Shown here in pieces: positions 49,364 to 60,626 of a DNA stretch of 64,000 bases. The stretch's first letter is position 1. Each line of letters opens with the position of its first letter. Below the pieces are notes generated by a model. It ran no database searches, was not told the DNA's origin, and saw nothing but the letters and a program-made list of their open reading frames with translations. Where the stretch lies: positions 11,036,001-11,100,000 of the forward strand of contig CM034107.1 in the NCBI GenBank assembly GCA_019914945.1. Direction: 5' to 3'. This DNA is from Typha latifolia. Taxonomy: Eukaryota > Streptophyta > Magnoliopsida > Poales > Typhaceae. Both the position numbers and the translations under genes were made by a program.

Positions 49364-50102
49364 ATGGCCACCGCAGCTCTCCTCTTCTCCACCCTCCCAC
49401 CACTCACCAAACACCGCCCTCTCCTCCAACCCAGACGAGAGACCCAACTCCAAAACCTCAGGAATCGCGTCAAAATTCGCGCTTTGCAAGAAACGGAGGA
49501 GGAGTCCAAGGCCACCTCCACGGCCGAGGAGGTCACGGAGAAGTATGGGCTCGAGCTTGGTCTTTGGAAGGTAATGGCTAAGGAGCTTTTAGTTAGACCA
49601 GAGATATTTGGAATCAAGGGTTTTGAGATGGGTTTTGGGTTTTGGTGTTGCGTAGATTTTTAGCTCCAAGGAGGGAGGAGACGAGGAAGGGAAGGAGAAG
49701 TCTAAAACGGATCAGGCAAAGGAATTGTTGGCCAAGTATGGTGGGGCTTATCTGGCCACTTCAATTACCCTCTCTTTGATCTCTTTTACACTTTGCTACC
49801 TCCTCATAAGTGCTGGAATTGATGTCCAATCACTACTCGTCAAGGTATACAAATTTTTATTTTTATCTTTTACAGATGCAATTCTCTTCTATGTAGTTTA
49901 GATTAGAATTGTAGCAATGTCTTATGTTTCCTTGTGGCAGATTGGAATTGCAACAGATGAGACTGGAGGAAAGGTGGGAACATTTGCCTTGGCCTATGCT
50001 GCACACAAGGCTGCGTCTCCAATTAGGTTTCCTCCCACAGTGGCCCTCACTCCAATTGTAGCCAGTTGGATAGGGAAGAAGGGAACTAAGGAGGAAAATT
50101 GA
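49364..50102 (+). CDS. FAM210/DUF1279 membrane protein, plastid-targeted
   Basis: Three exons, 49364-49570, 49656-49844, 49941-50102, give 185 residues. The first exon encodes a transit-like peptide (MATAALLFSTLPPLTKHRPL, then Arg-rich) and an acidic linker ending KYGLELGLWK. The DUF1279 region (about 85-180) starts with AKELLAKYGGAYLATSITLSLISFTLCYLLI, a predicted membrane helix, continues IDVQSLLVKIGI and ends in the Ala/Pro-rich FALAYAAHKAASPIRFP and VALTPIVASWIGK. The molecular function in plants is not established. The true ATG is at 49364; an upstream in-frame GTG is not a start. Confidence 0.88.
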
Positions 50103-50754
50103 GCACAAACAAATACTCTACTTCAATCCTTTCTGCTGCTCTTCTTGTCTGCTTTCTCTTCTATATGACTGTATGTAAACTTGAGAGATTATGGTGAGAG
50201 TTAAAAAAACTGAGCAAGTGAGCACTTGTAGAATAGCTTTGTATGCCGACAAGATAAATATAATTCACTGTTTCTTTAATGAGTTGACTCTGCAAATGAC
50301 CTGAAAGCAAGGTAAGTTATCTGATTGATTGGAGTAATTGTGGCTATTACAGGAGTAAAAACAACAGAGTTATGTAAGAGTTGAAATGAAATGACTAGAC
50401 AAGTAGTGGAATACATAGAAGATGTGGTGATTTCCATGTTTCCTTCGTTTAAGTTACATTTCACTGATGACGCTGCCGATTTATAGATTGGAACATACCT
50501 CCCAAAAAAGGCTTCAGAATAAAAGGTATCTAGATCGATTTGCACCTCCTGTTTGTAACCAGATATGGCACTAGTCTGTACATCAGCTTTGCAGTTGAAG
50601 AGACACTTGGTTTTCCCCCATGCAATGGTTGTTTAGCTGCAGCCTGGAACGAAGATAATTTGCCACCCAATCGATGTCCTTGCTATGTTGAGCTTAGTGA
50701 ACACGAGTGCCTCCAGCTATAAAATATCTGGACTTCAACTTCGACAAGTTCCTT
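50103..50754. other. Convergent spacer between FAM210-like and E2F genes
   Basis: Both 3' UTRs. No other feature seen. Confidence 0.5.
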
Positions 50755-53700
50755 CTATCTCTGAGTCGAGTTTGTACCTGCAGGGGCATCAATTACACCG
50801 GGCTGCTGATTACCTGGTCGAGGTGTACTAACCTCATCAGTTAGGAAATCATCTGAACAGAATCTGTCCATCCTATCCCATGGAATTTCTGCTGTGGTTG
50901 AAGTCAAGTACTTGTAGTTGCATGGAGAACACAAGTTATCTAATCGAAGAGATGAATGAAGAAGATTGATAATGAAATTCTTAAAAGGATACGTGCCGTC
51001 TTCCACATGTCAGTGATGCTAACACCAGTATCTGATAAAAGCCAGTAGTCTGCATCAGTCTGCAAAACATCAGAATTAAGCATACAATCTACAAGAATGA
51101 AAATTTCTAATTTCAGCTCAGCGACGCAAAGGACTGTGTTCCTAAGATAGGGAGAGGACTGATCTTTCTTTTTATCCTTGATGCATGAGGAAGACTTTTA
51201 AGTACCGATGGTAATTTAGCTATGGAAGAAACGCAGAACATCCAGCAACTTTTAAAGGGTGATATCTTGTTTCACAAATCATGTCAATACAATATGAAAC
51301 CAAGTTAATAAAGTCTCTACCTCTTTCTGGGAAGGCCTTAAATATACTAAGCAAATTTAATAGTCATTTCAGGCCCACAAACTATTATTGGCATGTGCAA
51401 GACCTCAATTTGAAGAACCACACCACAAATTTTTAGGATATTGAACATTTAAAAAATAAACAATAAGAAATATAGATGTAGAAGAGGTGGCAATAACTTA
51501 CAATGGAAAGCACATTGGTCAGACTAGAGAACTCTCAAGTAAAATAAGGTGAAATGTAATAAATTTACAAAAGATCAGATTGGTTACTTATGGGGAACAA
51601 GGAATATTTTCATACTGTAAAATAAATCAAGCATTGACAGCAAGTTTGTAAATTAGTGAAATCAAGAACTAAAATTAGCATAGCTGTACGGAACTTACAT
51701 CAACATCTGAAGGAACAATCTTCATCATCCCTCCAACATCTTGTGAGGCATTTAGATCCACAGAAATCCTTTGGCCATCTTGAATATTTATTTCATTTTC
51801 TTTACCTCTAATCAACTCTATACTTTCAGCCACTTCAGAGTTCTCAATGGGCCTTGAATTTGGCATATGAACTTGCTTTGGAGGTGTCTCCACACCACTC
51901 ATCTCCTCAAATTTCTCCTCAAATTGACTAAAAATATTAGAAGAAAAAGAATCAGAACATATAGATACCATTTAAATGTGTCCCCTTGCTATACTTTGCA
52001 TTTGCAATTTAGGTACCCGACTAGCAAAAAGGAACGTCACACTACCTAACTAGGTAAACATCTATTGGGCCCATAGTACTTCTTAGGACGATTCTATATC
52101 TTCTCTGAGGATAATCAGCAGCCTGCATGTGGGGAGAAAATTTACTCAAAAATTGCAACTTATTAAAATGCACATTTAAGTCATACTCCTTAATCTTGCT
52201 TTTCCATACCTCATCGGGATCTGGGACTTCCAGAGTAGTACCATGTGGTGCTTTTATTGCAATTAGGGTTTGATTCTGCAAATAAAGAAAGCATATTAAT
52301 TACGTTGGCTTAGTACAGAAGCTGAGAAACCTGTGAAGGTGTTGAAAGGCAGTTTATACAACAAAGAAATACTTTTACGAGCCAAACAGCCAGACCTGAA
52401 AGCAAGGAAGTCCCTTGATGTCATCTTCAGTCACATACAGCCACCTACAGGAATAGACCGACAATCAAATTGACTGTCAAAGACATGGTTAACCCAAACA
52501 TCTTGGGACAAATAACTGCAGAGTAAGGCAATTACTTTTGATTATTTTCATCTTCTGTAAGCGCCCTTAGCTTTTCTCGCATTTCGCTGCATACAATGTA
52601 AAGTTTCAGAGGATATTGCAAGTATAACATATAGAAGATCGATCGAGAATTTTGACCAGCTGCCAACCTAATACATTCGTCTAAGTTCTGCTCCTGCAAG
52701 GTGAGATTTTCAACTTCTGCCTGAGAAAAAAGGGAAGGGTAAGAAACTAGATTTAGCCATCTTCATTCATGCCAAGTACATATATAAAGCAGATGGCTTA
52801 GTACCTCAGGTTTCAGTAATATGCAGTGAAAGGATAATGATTTAGACTACAAGCAAGAAAATGCATGCAAGCACAGTACCTGTAAAATAGAAATGTCATT
52901 GTTAACTGCTCCTGGCCTTGAGTCGTCTAGTCCTCTGTCAGAAGCTGTGGATGTTAGTAGTATAAAGGACAAGCACATAGGAAAATGATTGGAATATGAA
53001 AGAAAGCGTATATTACTTCCAACGGATTCTGTTCTTAAGTTTCTTCTCTATCAACCCTATCCCTTCAAGAACATTAGTTATATCATATATCCGCCTCTTT
53101 TGCACCTGTAAGATCAGAAATCATTTCCTAAGCATACCTGAAGGACAGAAGTATACATCATTTAATCAGTAATGGTACTTTAACCTCCAATGTTTCTGCA
53201 GCTTTATTCAAATCAAGTATGCCATCCTGAGCATGCTTAAGCAAATTGACGAATTTTTTTGTCAAGAGTCCTGGAAAATTTGCAAAGAGAACTGTCAGTA
53301 TTGCAGAGAAGGAAATCTCCAAATAAGCTTTCCAGATCTAATGCTTCTGAGTTTTTGTCAAATGAGAGATGATTTACAATTGGATTCTCCAGTATATGAT
53401 AACAACTTCTAAACTAAAGAAAACTGTAATCACCTAGCGAGCTGTCATAACGGCAGGTACCAACAGGAGTTAGTGGATTGCTAGAAGGGGAACCTGCAAA
53501 GGACAAAGATGGTACATTTTAAACCCCCAGCCATGTCAATGTAGTCCACGATTTCTGACATCAGAAGTTCTCAGTACAAATGTCCAATGATGTAAACAAA
53601 AGTGTAGCCAAATTCCAACAAAAGGAAAATAGAATCTGTAAAACAACAACTAGCTGTAAATTGTCCAAGAATGAATATTACTCACCAGCATTTGACATAG

Positions 53701-55308
53701 GGGTCTGCGGACCTGCTTTATTGTACTTTGCACCTTTGGACTTGCCATACAATCTACCACCTTTTCCTGATACTGGTGTAAGAAGTGGACTGGTGACTGC
53801 TTCAGCATATCCTGCACTACTCATCCATTCAACTGATTCAGCAGCCTCATTTTCCTCTTGCTCAGCTTTTCGTTTCAGCTGCAAAGAAAGTAGTATTGTA
53901 ATTGAATATGTTCATATGCTGTAGTATAAAACTATAAATCATATCAATTCCAAAGATTAAAGATAAAATATCCTATGATAAAATGGTGACCTCACATGAT
54001 ATGCGGCAAGTCATACCGATGAAGAATATTATTACTTTAGATCAACTATCTGCTATACTAATAAACTGTAAAACTCATAATAAAAAATGCTAAGAATGCA
54101 GTTCGTGGAATGCAGTCTAATAATAAACAAGCAGTCACGCCAACACAAACAATTAGAGTAACAAACTACACACATGCATATGCAGATATAATGAAATTAA
54201 GTGAGAACTTAAGCAACACATTAGATATGTAACAAAGTGACTAGTAGAAGTAAGCCATTTGAACCTTCTTATCGAACTTGAATTAACGGTATCTCTTGAT
54301 GAGAGCTTCCATGTTTCTTCTACCATAAAAAAAAAAGTTCAACATCCAGCCTGATCTTCACGACCTTTGGAACGAGAGCCAAAAGAACTCCTTTCATCGT
54401 AGCAGCTAATCAGTTTGTTCCCTTTTACATTTCTCCTCTCAGTAAGCTTAATAATCAATTAATCTAAAAAGTAAAAAAAACATTAATACCTAGCCACATA
54501 TACATTTCAGTGTCCTTGAAAAATAAAAAGGACTCCCAACTCATGCTTGCAGCAAATTCTCCATGCCAATTTATAGATGTTCACATTTGAAATTCAACAC
54601 TCATTGCAGTTCCACAAGACCAGCATAGACCTGAACTTCTATCACTCAGGAAGCTCAAAACACAGCAGTAGACAAATATAAATCTTTTACACTTCTGTCA
54701 CTTTGTCTTTATTAATAAAAATCCATAGAAAGTGTTGCAGAACAAAAAGCATATCCTTCCTCTAATCAAACCATTTCACCGCCTGTCTTTTTACTCAATT
54801 CAAGTGAACCTAGAACATGACGAGCACATCAGGATTACCAAAATCTGCATCAGTGCGTATAGTTAAAAGGCTTTGTACAGCATCTAAGGCAGTACTTCCT
54901 ACAATCATTCTTTCTCGCAAGTCAGGTTAGCTATCATTTAGACTCACGGACTCACTATAACATAGATCTCAAATGACAAAGATACTTTGCACAACCCGGA
55001 ATTTCTTAAACCAAACAATACCTAAGAAAAAGCAACCATTTTTTACTTCACTTGAACTGCAAAACACACGTAAAAACCCAAGGCGACAAATTCTATTCTC
55101 ATCTCAAGCCACAGCAGTAACACCGAAACCTCCACAGGAAACTCACTGGTGTCTTGATGATTAGGGCATCGGTCATGTCATCTCGACGGCCATCAGCCGA
55201 GAAGCGGTGGTACTCGTCCGGCGCCAAGAACGGCGGCCTCGCTGACGGGAACGGTACATGCCGCGGCGGCGGCGGCTGGGAGATCTGCCTCGGCTGCTGC
55301 GCCGCCAT
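50755..55308 (-). CDS. E2F: E2F transcription factor (canonical E2FA/B-type)
   Basis: Fourteen exons: 55147-55308, 53686-53878, 53434-53493, 53185-53270, 53017-53105, 52880-52934, 52668-52720, 52536-52586, 52396-52444, 52210-52275, 52046-52122, 51699-51927, 50993-51059, 50755-50891, in frame, 457 residues. The winged-helix DNA-binding domain (about 136-200) includes [21 protein letters not shown] and the recognition motif [20 protein letters not shown] leucine-zipper-like DP-dimerisation region ([15 protein letters not shown]) and marked box ([20 protein letters not shown]) follow. The C-terminal retinoblastoma-binding motif [20 protein letters not shown] (392-411) is intact, so this is a typical, RBR-regulated E2F controlling S-phase genes. 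Exon 6 must start at the inner of two AG acceptors (52934) to keep [10 protein letters not shown] in frame. Confidence 0.95.
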
Positions 55309-56220
55309 CAAATCCAGCACAATCGCCCACCAAAATCCCACCAATAAACACCCGATCTTGCTATAGAACACCTGAAACCGGATCGGAAATGAATCCGAGG
55401 CCCAAACCCTCGATTCTGGTCGTAATCGGCGCGGAATCGCGAGGGGAGGACGAATCGGCGGCGGATATCTCGACTCGCCGGCGGCGATGGCGAGGGGGAG
55501 GAGGTGGAGAAACCCTAACCCGATCGAAGATCTGGAGAGAGGAGAGAGAGAGTAGGAGAAGAGGGGTTAAAAGGGGGAGAGCAGAAAACGAGGGAAGGGA
55601 GGGAAATTATAAGAGTTCGGACTTCGGACTCCTCTCATAGATATGGAGGGAAGGCGTGATAGAATAATATTAGAAAAAATTACTAAATATAGCGACGAAA
55701 TTTACTAATTGCCAGAGAAAAAAAAAAAAGAGACCCCATACAGGTTTATGCACGAAATCAACGGTTGTGATTTGGAAAGCACGACCTACATTTAATCTTA
55801 TGCAAAACGCCCCCTCTATTTCAGGTATATTTAGACGGAGAGGGATTGAATTACAAATAGCTGAAAAATATAGTCCTGATAAAAAATTAATAAAATGTAG
55901 GGTGCCGTTTTAAAATAAAAAAATAAACAAAGAATTTTCTCTCCTCATTTCCCAACCCAGTAAAGGAAGGCTGGCTCTCTCGTTCGAATCGGCGATGCGC
56001 GCGCCTTTGGGTCGTCGTTTCCTCGCGATCTTTTGGGCCCTGGGCTAACGCACGCCGCGGGATTTGGCGGGCGGTGTACCGAGCGCGAAGCACGTGAGTT
56101 GAGGCAGTTCCTTTACTCACGTGACAAGCACGTACTGGGCTTTTGGGCGTCTTTTTTTTGGGGTGGGGGTCCACCTAGAACCAATATGAGTTGACTAATT
56201 ATTATTCTGGATCCTAACAC
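55309..56220. other. E2F 5' leader/promoter and spacer up to the right arm
   Basis: GC-rich first 250 bp (likely E2F 5' UTR), then mixed sequence with ACGTGA motifs near 56090-56130. No gene. Confidence 0.5.
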
Positions 56221-56520
56221 TATCAAAGTTGTCTGGACTGTGCGACAGTGGGAGTAGAAAAGATTAATTTCCAAGAGTTGGTGGTGGAGATGTTGGATGG
56301 TAGCTTGTTTAAATTTGGAATACCTGGGCTTAAATGGAACAGTAGAACATTTCAGAACACAAATTCAAAGAATTTATCAAGAGATTGATTATTTATTATC
56401 TTTCATCAACAACAAAGAGTTGTAACAAATAAAGTGACAAAAAAGAATTGATGTAAGATGGTAGGTAGTATGAGTTATGTATAATAGTTATTTAGACGTT
56501 TGAATGGACTCCTTAACAAA

Positions 56521-57354
56521 CTAATTGGCTTGTAAACCAAAGATGACACCAGCGTGTGCATCAACACCTCCATCGGTAAAATACATCTCCCTCAGCTTCC
56601 TGAACACCTGAGCGGTGAGGAGGGCGTCTGAACCTGCCTGGTGAGACAACCCCGCCGCCCGTCGGACGTCCAATAAGCTCGCCATCTTCTCGAGTCCGCC
56701 GTACAATCCGTCGCAGTGCCTCATCATATGCTTCATGTCGTACACGTTCTCCGCTCCGAAGAAGAAGTCGAGGTGGTTCATGAAACCTCCCATGTCGTTG
56801 GGGAGATAGCCCCCGTTCCCTCCGATCAAAATCTTGATGAGATAGGCGAAATCGTAGGCGCTGTGGAAGGTCACCCATTTGACAGAGGTGTTGCAGAGCA
56901 GCCCCGACCTCATCAACAACTGGCCGAGATATGCCGAGTTTATCCCGCAGCACCGCAGCAGCTCAAAATCAATGCCTTGGCATCGCAACAGCTCGATCGA
57001 CTCCGGGTTGTGGGGATGGTACCGGAGATCGAATCCCCCGATGTTGATTTCCCACACGTATCGCTTGGCTCCGCCGGTGCCGAGGTCAGGGAGGCGGCCC
57101 TCGGCGTCGGTCAGGGTGATGCCCACTTGGAGGAGTTGGAGTTCGTCGACGTTGGCCTTGATGAGGGTGTACCGCTCTTCCGGGGTCAGCTGGGAAGGGT
57201 GGTAGCCGTCGGAGACGTAGATAACGCCGGGGAATTCGGTGTCCATGGAGGCGAACGGGAACTCGCGGACGATGGAGCGGATTAGACTGAACTCGTATTC
57301 CGCGTTCCCCACCCAAACAGATCGGACGACAACCGGGCATTTTTCCATCTCCAT
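56521..57354 (-). CDS. CAF1: CCR4-associated factor 1 (CAF1/POP2) deadenylase, right copy
   Basis: Same 277-residue intronless deadenylase as at 39910-40743, opposite strand, no residue different; catalytic Asp38, Glu40, Asp168, His238 and Asp243 are present. The about 275 bp after the stop and 250 bp before the start also match the left copy exactly where I compared them. Having intact promoter repeats, TATA box and leader, both genes should be expressed and would be hard to tell apart by short reads. Confidence 0.95.
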   Translation of the reverse strand: MEMEKCPVVVRSVWVGNAEYEFSLIRSIVREFPFASMDTEFPGVIYVSDGYHPSQLTPEERYTLIKANVDELQLLQVGITLTDAEGRLPDLGTGGAKRYVWEINIGGFDLRYHPHNPESIELLRCQGIDFELLRCCGINSAYLGQLLMRSGLLCNTSVKWVTFHSAYDFAYLIKILIGGNGGYLPNDMGGFMNHLDFFFGAENVYDMKHMMRHCDGLYGGLEKMASLLDVRRAAGLSHQAGSDALLTAQVFRKLREMYFTDGGVDAHAGVIFGLQAN

Positions 57355-57441
57355 TGCTGATCTCTCTCTATCTCTAGCTCTCTCTCTGTCTCTAGCTCTC
57401 TCTCTGTCTCTGGCTCTCTCTCTCGCCCCATTTCTGAAGTT

Positions 57442-57590
57442 TATTTATAGGGTTTAAGACCCGGATCCGACTGGGATTCGGGTAGTGACGAATCCGAGTC
57501 GGGTTCGATTATTGTACCGAATCCGAGTCGGGTTCGATTATTGTACCGAATCCGACTCGGATTCGGGTAGTGACGAATCCGACTCAAACA
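57442..57590 (-). promoter_or_regulatory. CAF1 (right) promoter: TATA box and tandem repeats
   Basis: TATTTATAG at 57442-57450 is the reverse complement of the left TATA box. The tandem CGAGTCGGGTTCG/ATTATTGTACC repeats follow upstream, same as the left arm. Confidence 0.6.
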
Positions 57591-57598
57591 ACGTGCGT

Positions 57599-57600
57599 TA

Positions 57601-57636
<36 letters not shown>

Positions 57637-57706
57637 TCTTATTTGTTATTTATTTTATTTTTCTTTTTTTGTTTTCTTAGTTATTATTATTTCTTTTATT
57701 ATTTCC

Positions 57707-57760
<54 letters not shown>

Positions 57761-57784
57761 TCCTTATTATTATTATTATTATTA
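57599..57784 (-). repeat. (TTA)n microsatellite tract upstream of right CAF1
   Basis: Long ATT triplet tract with a few TTTCCTTTATT-type interruptions; longer than in the left arm. Confidence 0.85.
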
Positions 57785-58053
57785 GGGTTAATTGTGTTGA
57801 CACCCACTAAACTATATTCGGTTTTCACAGAGACTTCCTCAATTTTTTTAAGTTATAATGTCACCCCTATATTTTGGGGCAAAGTTAAACAATAACGACA
57901 ATGACAGAAAATGCGTAATGACCAACTATACCTATAATTAATATATTACAACATTATTAATTTTTAAAAAATTAAAATAGTAAATATCTTACCCTCTTCT
58001 CTCTCCCATCTTCACTCATTCTACCTTCGGCATTTGGCAATGCGTGAGCAGAA

Positions 58054-59258
58054 TAGGGGTGGCAAAATTTGACCCGACCTGATAACCCGGCTCTTAATCG
58101 GGTTTGGGTTCAGTATAATCGGGGTTCGAGTCGTAAACGGGTCAACCGGTCTAACCCGTTTAATAATCGGGTCGTGTTCGGGTTTATACCACTGACACGT
58201 TTAAGCATACGGGTCGGATCGGATCAGGTCGGGTCAACCCGCTAACCCGTTTAACTCATTTAATATATATATATATATAAACGAAAACCCTAGATCTAAT
58301 TACATCTACCCTAACACCACCTCTTCACCCTCTCTAGCCGCCTCAACGAAAAGGGGGGAAAATATTCGCTCGCCTCCACGTTAGCCTCCGTCTGCCACCT
58401 CCACGTTAGCCCCCGTCTCTGCCATCTCCGCCTTTGCCCCTGTCTCTGCTGCCTCCGCCTCTGCCCCTGTCTCTGCCGCCTTCGCCCCAGTCTCTACCGC
58501 CTCTGCCTTCGCCCCTATCTCTTGCCACCTCCGCCTTCGCCTCTTCTACGTCTGCCGCCTTCGCCTCCGTCTACTGCCTCGGCCTTAGCCTCCATCTGCC
58601 ACCTCCGCCTTCACCCCCATCTCTGTCGCCTCTATCTGCTGCCTCTTCCTTTGCCTCCACCTCCATTTGCTGCCTCTGCCTCCATCTACCGCCTCCGCCT
58701 CCGTCTACCGCCTCCGCCCCGGTCTGCCGCCTCCATTTGCCGCCTCCGCCTTGTTAATCGCATAATTGGGAGTTCTATTCCCTTCTCCCCGTCGACTTCA
58801 AATCTAGCAATTCCTCCAGGTGGCTGTCGTCGGTGCTCCTCTCGAAGCGGCGGTTGCTATTCTTTGTGCTCGGGATCTAGCTAAAATTAATAGAACTATA
58901 CTTTTTATGTTTGAATGAGTTTGATGATGAAAGTAGGTTAATTTGTTTGTTAAACGCATTATTTTTATAGAATAAAATTTAAATTTTATATAGGGTAATC
59001 GGGTTAGACGGGTTGTGTTATCGTGTCGTGTTAACACGATCCGTTTATTAAACGGGTTAGATGGGCCGTGTTACCGTGTCGTGTTAACACAACCCATTTA
59101 TTAAACGGGTTAAACAGGTCGTGTCGTGTTACCCGTTTAATAATCAGGTCATGTTCGTGTCTAATAAATGCAACATGTTTATTAATCGGGTCGTGTTTGT
59201 GTTAGGATAAAGCTGACTCGACCCAAACTCGCTTAACCCGACCCGATTGCCACCTCTA
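58054..59258. mobile_element. hAT-like non-autonomous element, right copy
   Basis: TAGGGGTGGCAAAA at the left and GCCACCTCTA at the right (one change in the repeat) are bounded by GAGCAGAA (58046-58053) and GAGCGGAA (59259-59266), the reverse complement of the left copy's TTCCGCTC with one substitution. It is therefore the same insertion event duplicated with the arm. It is 1205 bp, without the internal 461-bp duplication of the left copy. No transposase. Confidence 0.87.
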
Positions 59259-59293
59259 GAGCGGAAGGGTGATGATAGCAAGCTCGCCGCGGC

Positions 59294-59580
59294 CTTCCCT
59301 CCCACGCAGCCTGGCAGCGAGCTCGCTGCAGCCTCCTTATCCCACGCGATGCAGTAGTGAGTAGCAAGCTCATCGCAGCCTCCCCATCCCACACATTATG
59401 GCAGTGAGCTCATCGCAGCCTCCCTATCCCACACATTGTGGCAGTGAGCTCATCGCGGCCTCCCCATCCCACACATTGTGGCAGCGAGCTCACAACGGCC
59501 TCCCGTCCACACGACGCAACAGCGACCTCGCTGCCCCTTTCCTACGCGATCGATAGCAAGCTTATTGTAGCCACCCCGTC
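59294..59580. repeat. 40-bp minisatellite
   Basis: Units start at 59361, 59401, 59441 and 59481 with exact 40-bp spacing (GCAGTGAGCTCATCGCAGCC, then TCCCTATCCCACACATTGTG). Degraded units extend on both sides. Lies directly outside the right arm. Confidence 0.85.
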
Positions 59581-59589
59581 CCACACGGC

Positions 59590-59727
59590 GTGGTAGCCAT
59601 CGGAGACGTAGATGACGTCGGGGAATTTGATGTCCATGGAGGCGAACGAGAATTCGCAGATGATAGAGTGGATCAGATTGAACTCATATTTCGCGTTCCA
59701 TGCCCAAACGGATTGGACGACAACCGA
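59590..59727 (-). pseudogene. CAF1 N-terminal fragment (degenerate)
   Basis: About 138 bp matching residues 7-52 of the CAF1 genes at roughly 84% by eye. It can be read as VVVQSVWAWNAKYEFNLI, then EFSFASMDIKFPDVIYVSDGYH. The DTE of the active site has become DIK, losing the catalytic glutamate, and both ends join unrelated sequence. A broken remnant of another CAF1 copy. Confidence 0.9.
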
Positions 59728-60112
59728 CCCGTCTCTCCCTCCCACCCTCTTCTTGAAGAAACCCCTAAGATCCTCTCCAACGAGCAGCCATCAATGACCT
59801 CATCCAAATCCAGCATGAGCCGTCAGCCGGTTCCCCTCCTTAAGCAGCCCATCACCCTCTCCGGGGAGGACGACCCCCACTCCCCCCTCACCTCGCTTTT
59901 GCTTTGACCGCCTCAAGATCATCCTCAAGTCTGGGGTCATCAAGGTCAAAGCGACATGACAGAACATCTCGAAGCTCCACAAGTCTCCACAAGTCTAGAT
60001 CCTTTTCTTCGATGTTCCTCAAGGCCGACAAGAGGGATAACATCGACAAGAGTTTAAGCGGGGACTTGAAGCAGATGACGGCAAAGTCTAAGAAGCTTTG
60101 CGATGTTACCAG
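59728..60112. other. Unassigned sequence next to the CAF1 fragment
   Basis: Short frames on the plus strand but interrupted by stops; composition is coding-like (moderate GC). I cannot match it to a family. It may be a decayed gene piece. Confidence 0.3.
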
Positions 60113-60543
60113 TAGAGTTTGAGCGAGCCTGCTTCGGCTCAGACTTGGGTCATCTCAACTCGAGCCAAGCCCGAGCCGAGCCAGACCAATCCCGAGTCGA
60201 GCTCGAGCCTGAAATGAGATTATTATCAAGCCTTATTCAAGTCGATCTGGCTCGAGCTAGATCGAGCTAGATCGAGCTCAGGGAAAGGCTTAGCCGCCTC
60301 TCAGCTTCATCTTTCACAACTGCTACTACTTCTACTACAAATGCTTCTTCCATTGCCTCCATTGCTTGCTCCTCTGGCCCAAATCTCTCCTCTTCTGCTG
60401 CTTCCCCTCCTCGTGATCAAGAACCTAGCAACACCACTAGCCTTTCCTAGCTCCTCAAAGGGAAGACTGCTACTCATCAATCCAAGCCATTCAAGAAAAG
60501 AAAATCTCTTATTCCTGTCATTAAGAAGTAGGAGGAGGATAGT

Positions 60544-60626
<83 letters not shown>

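Larger units (their letters stand above)
56221..59293 (-). repeat. Right arm of the inverted duplication
   Basis: Reverse complement of 37593-41034, 3.07 kb versus 3.44 kb; the length difference is mainly the 461-bp internal duplication in the left hAT-like element and microsatellite changes. Homology ends at TGATGATAGCAAGCTCGCCG on the outer side and near CAGTCCAGAC on the inner side. Confidence 0.9.

Noticed and set aside
52934..52944. E2F exon 6 starting at the outer AG
   Set aside because: Shifts the frame to a stop within a few codons and loses the conserved WKGLD junction.
59361..59520. Regularly spaced 40-bp repeats as a CRISPR array
   Set aside because: Units are contiguous without unique spacers, and the genome is eukaryotic.
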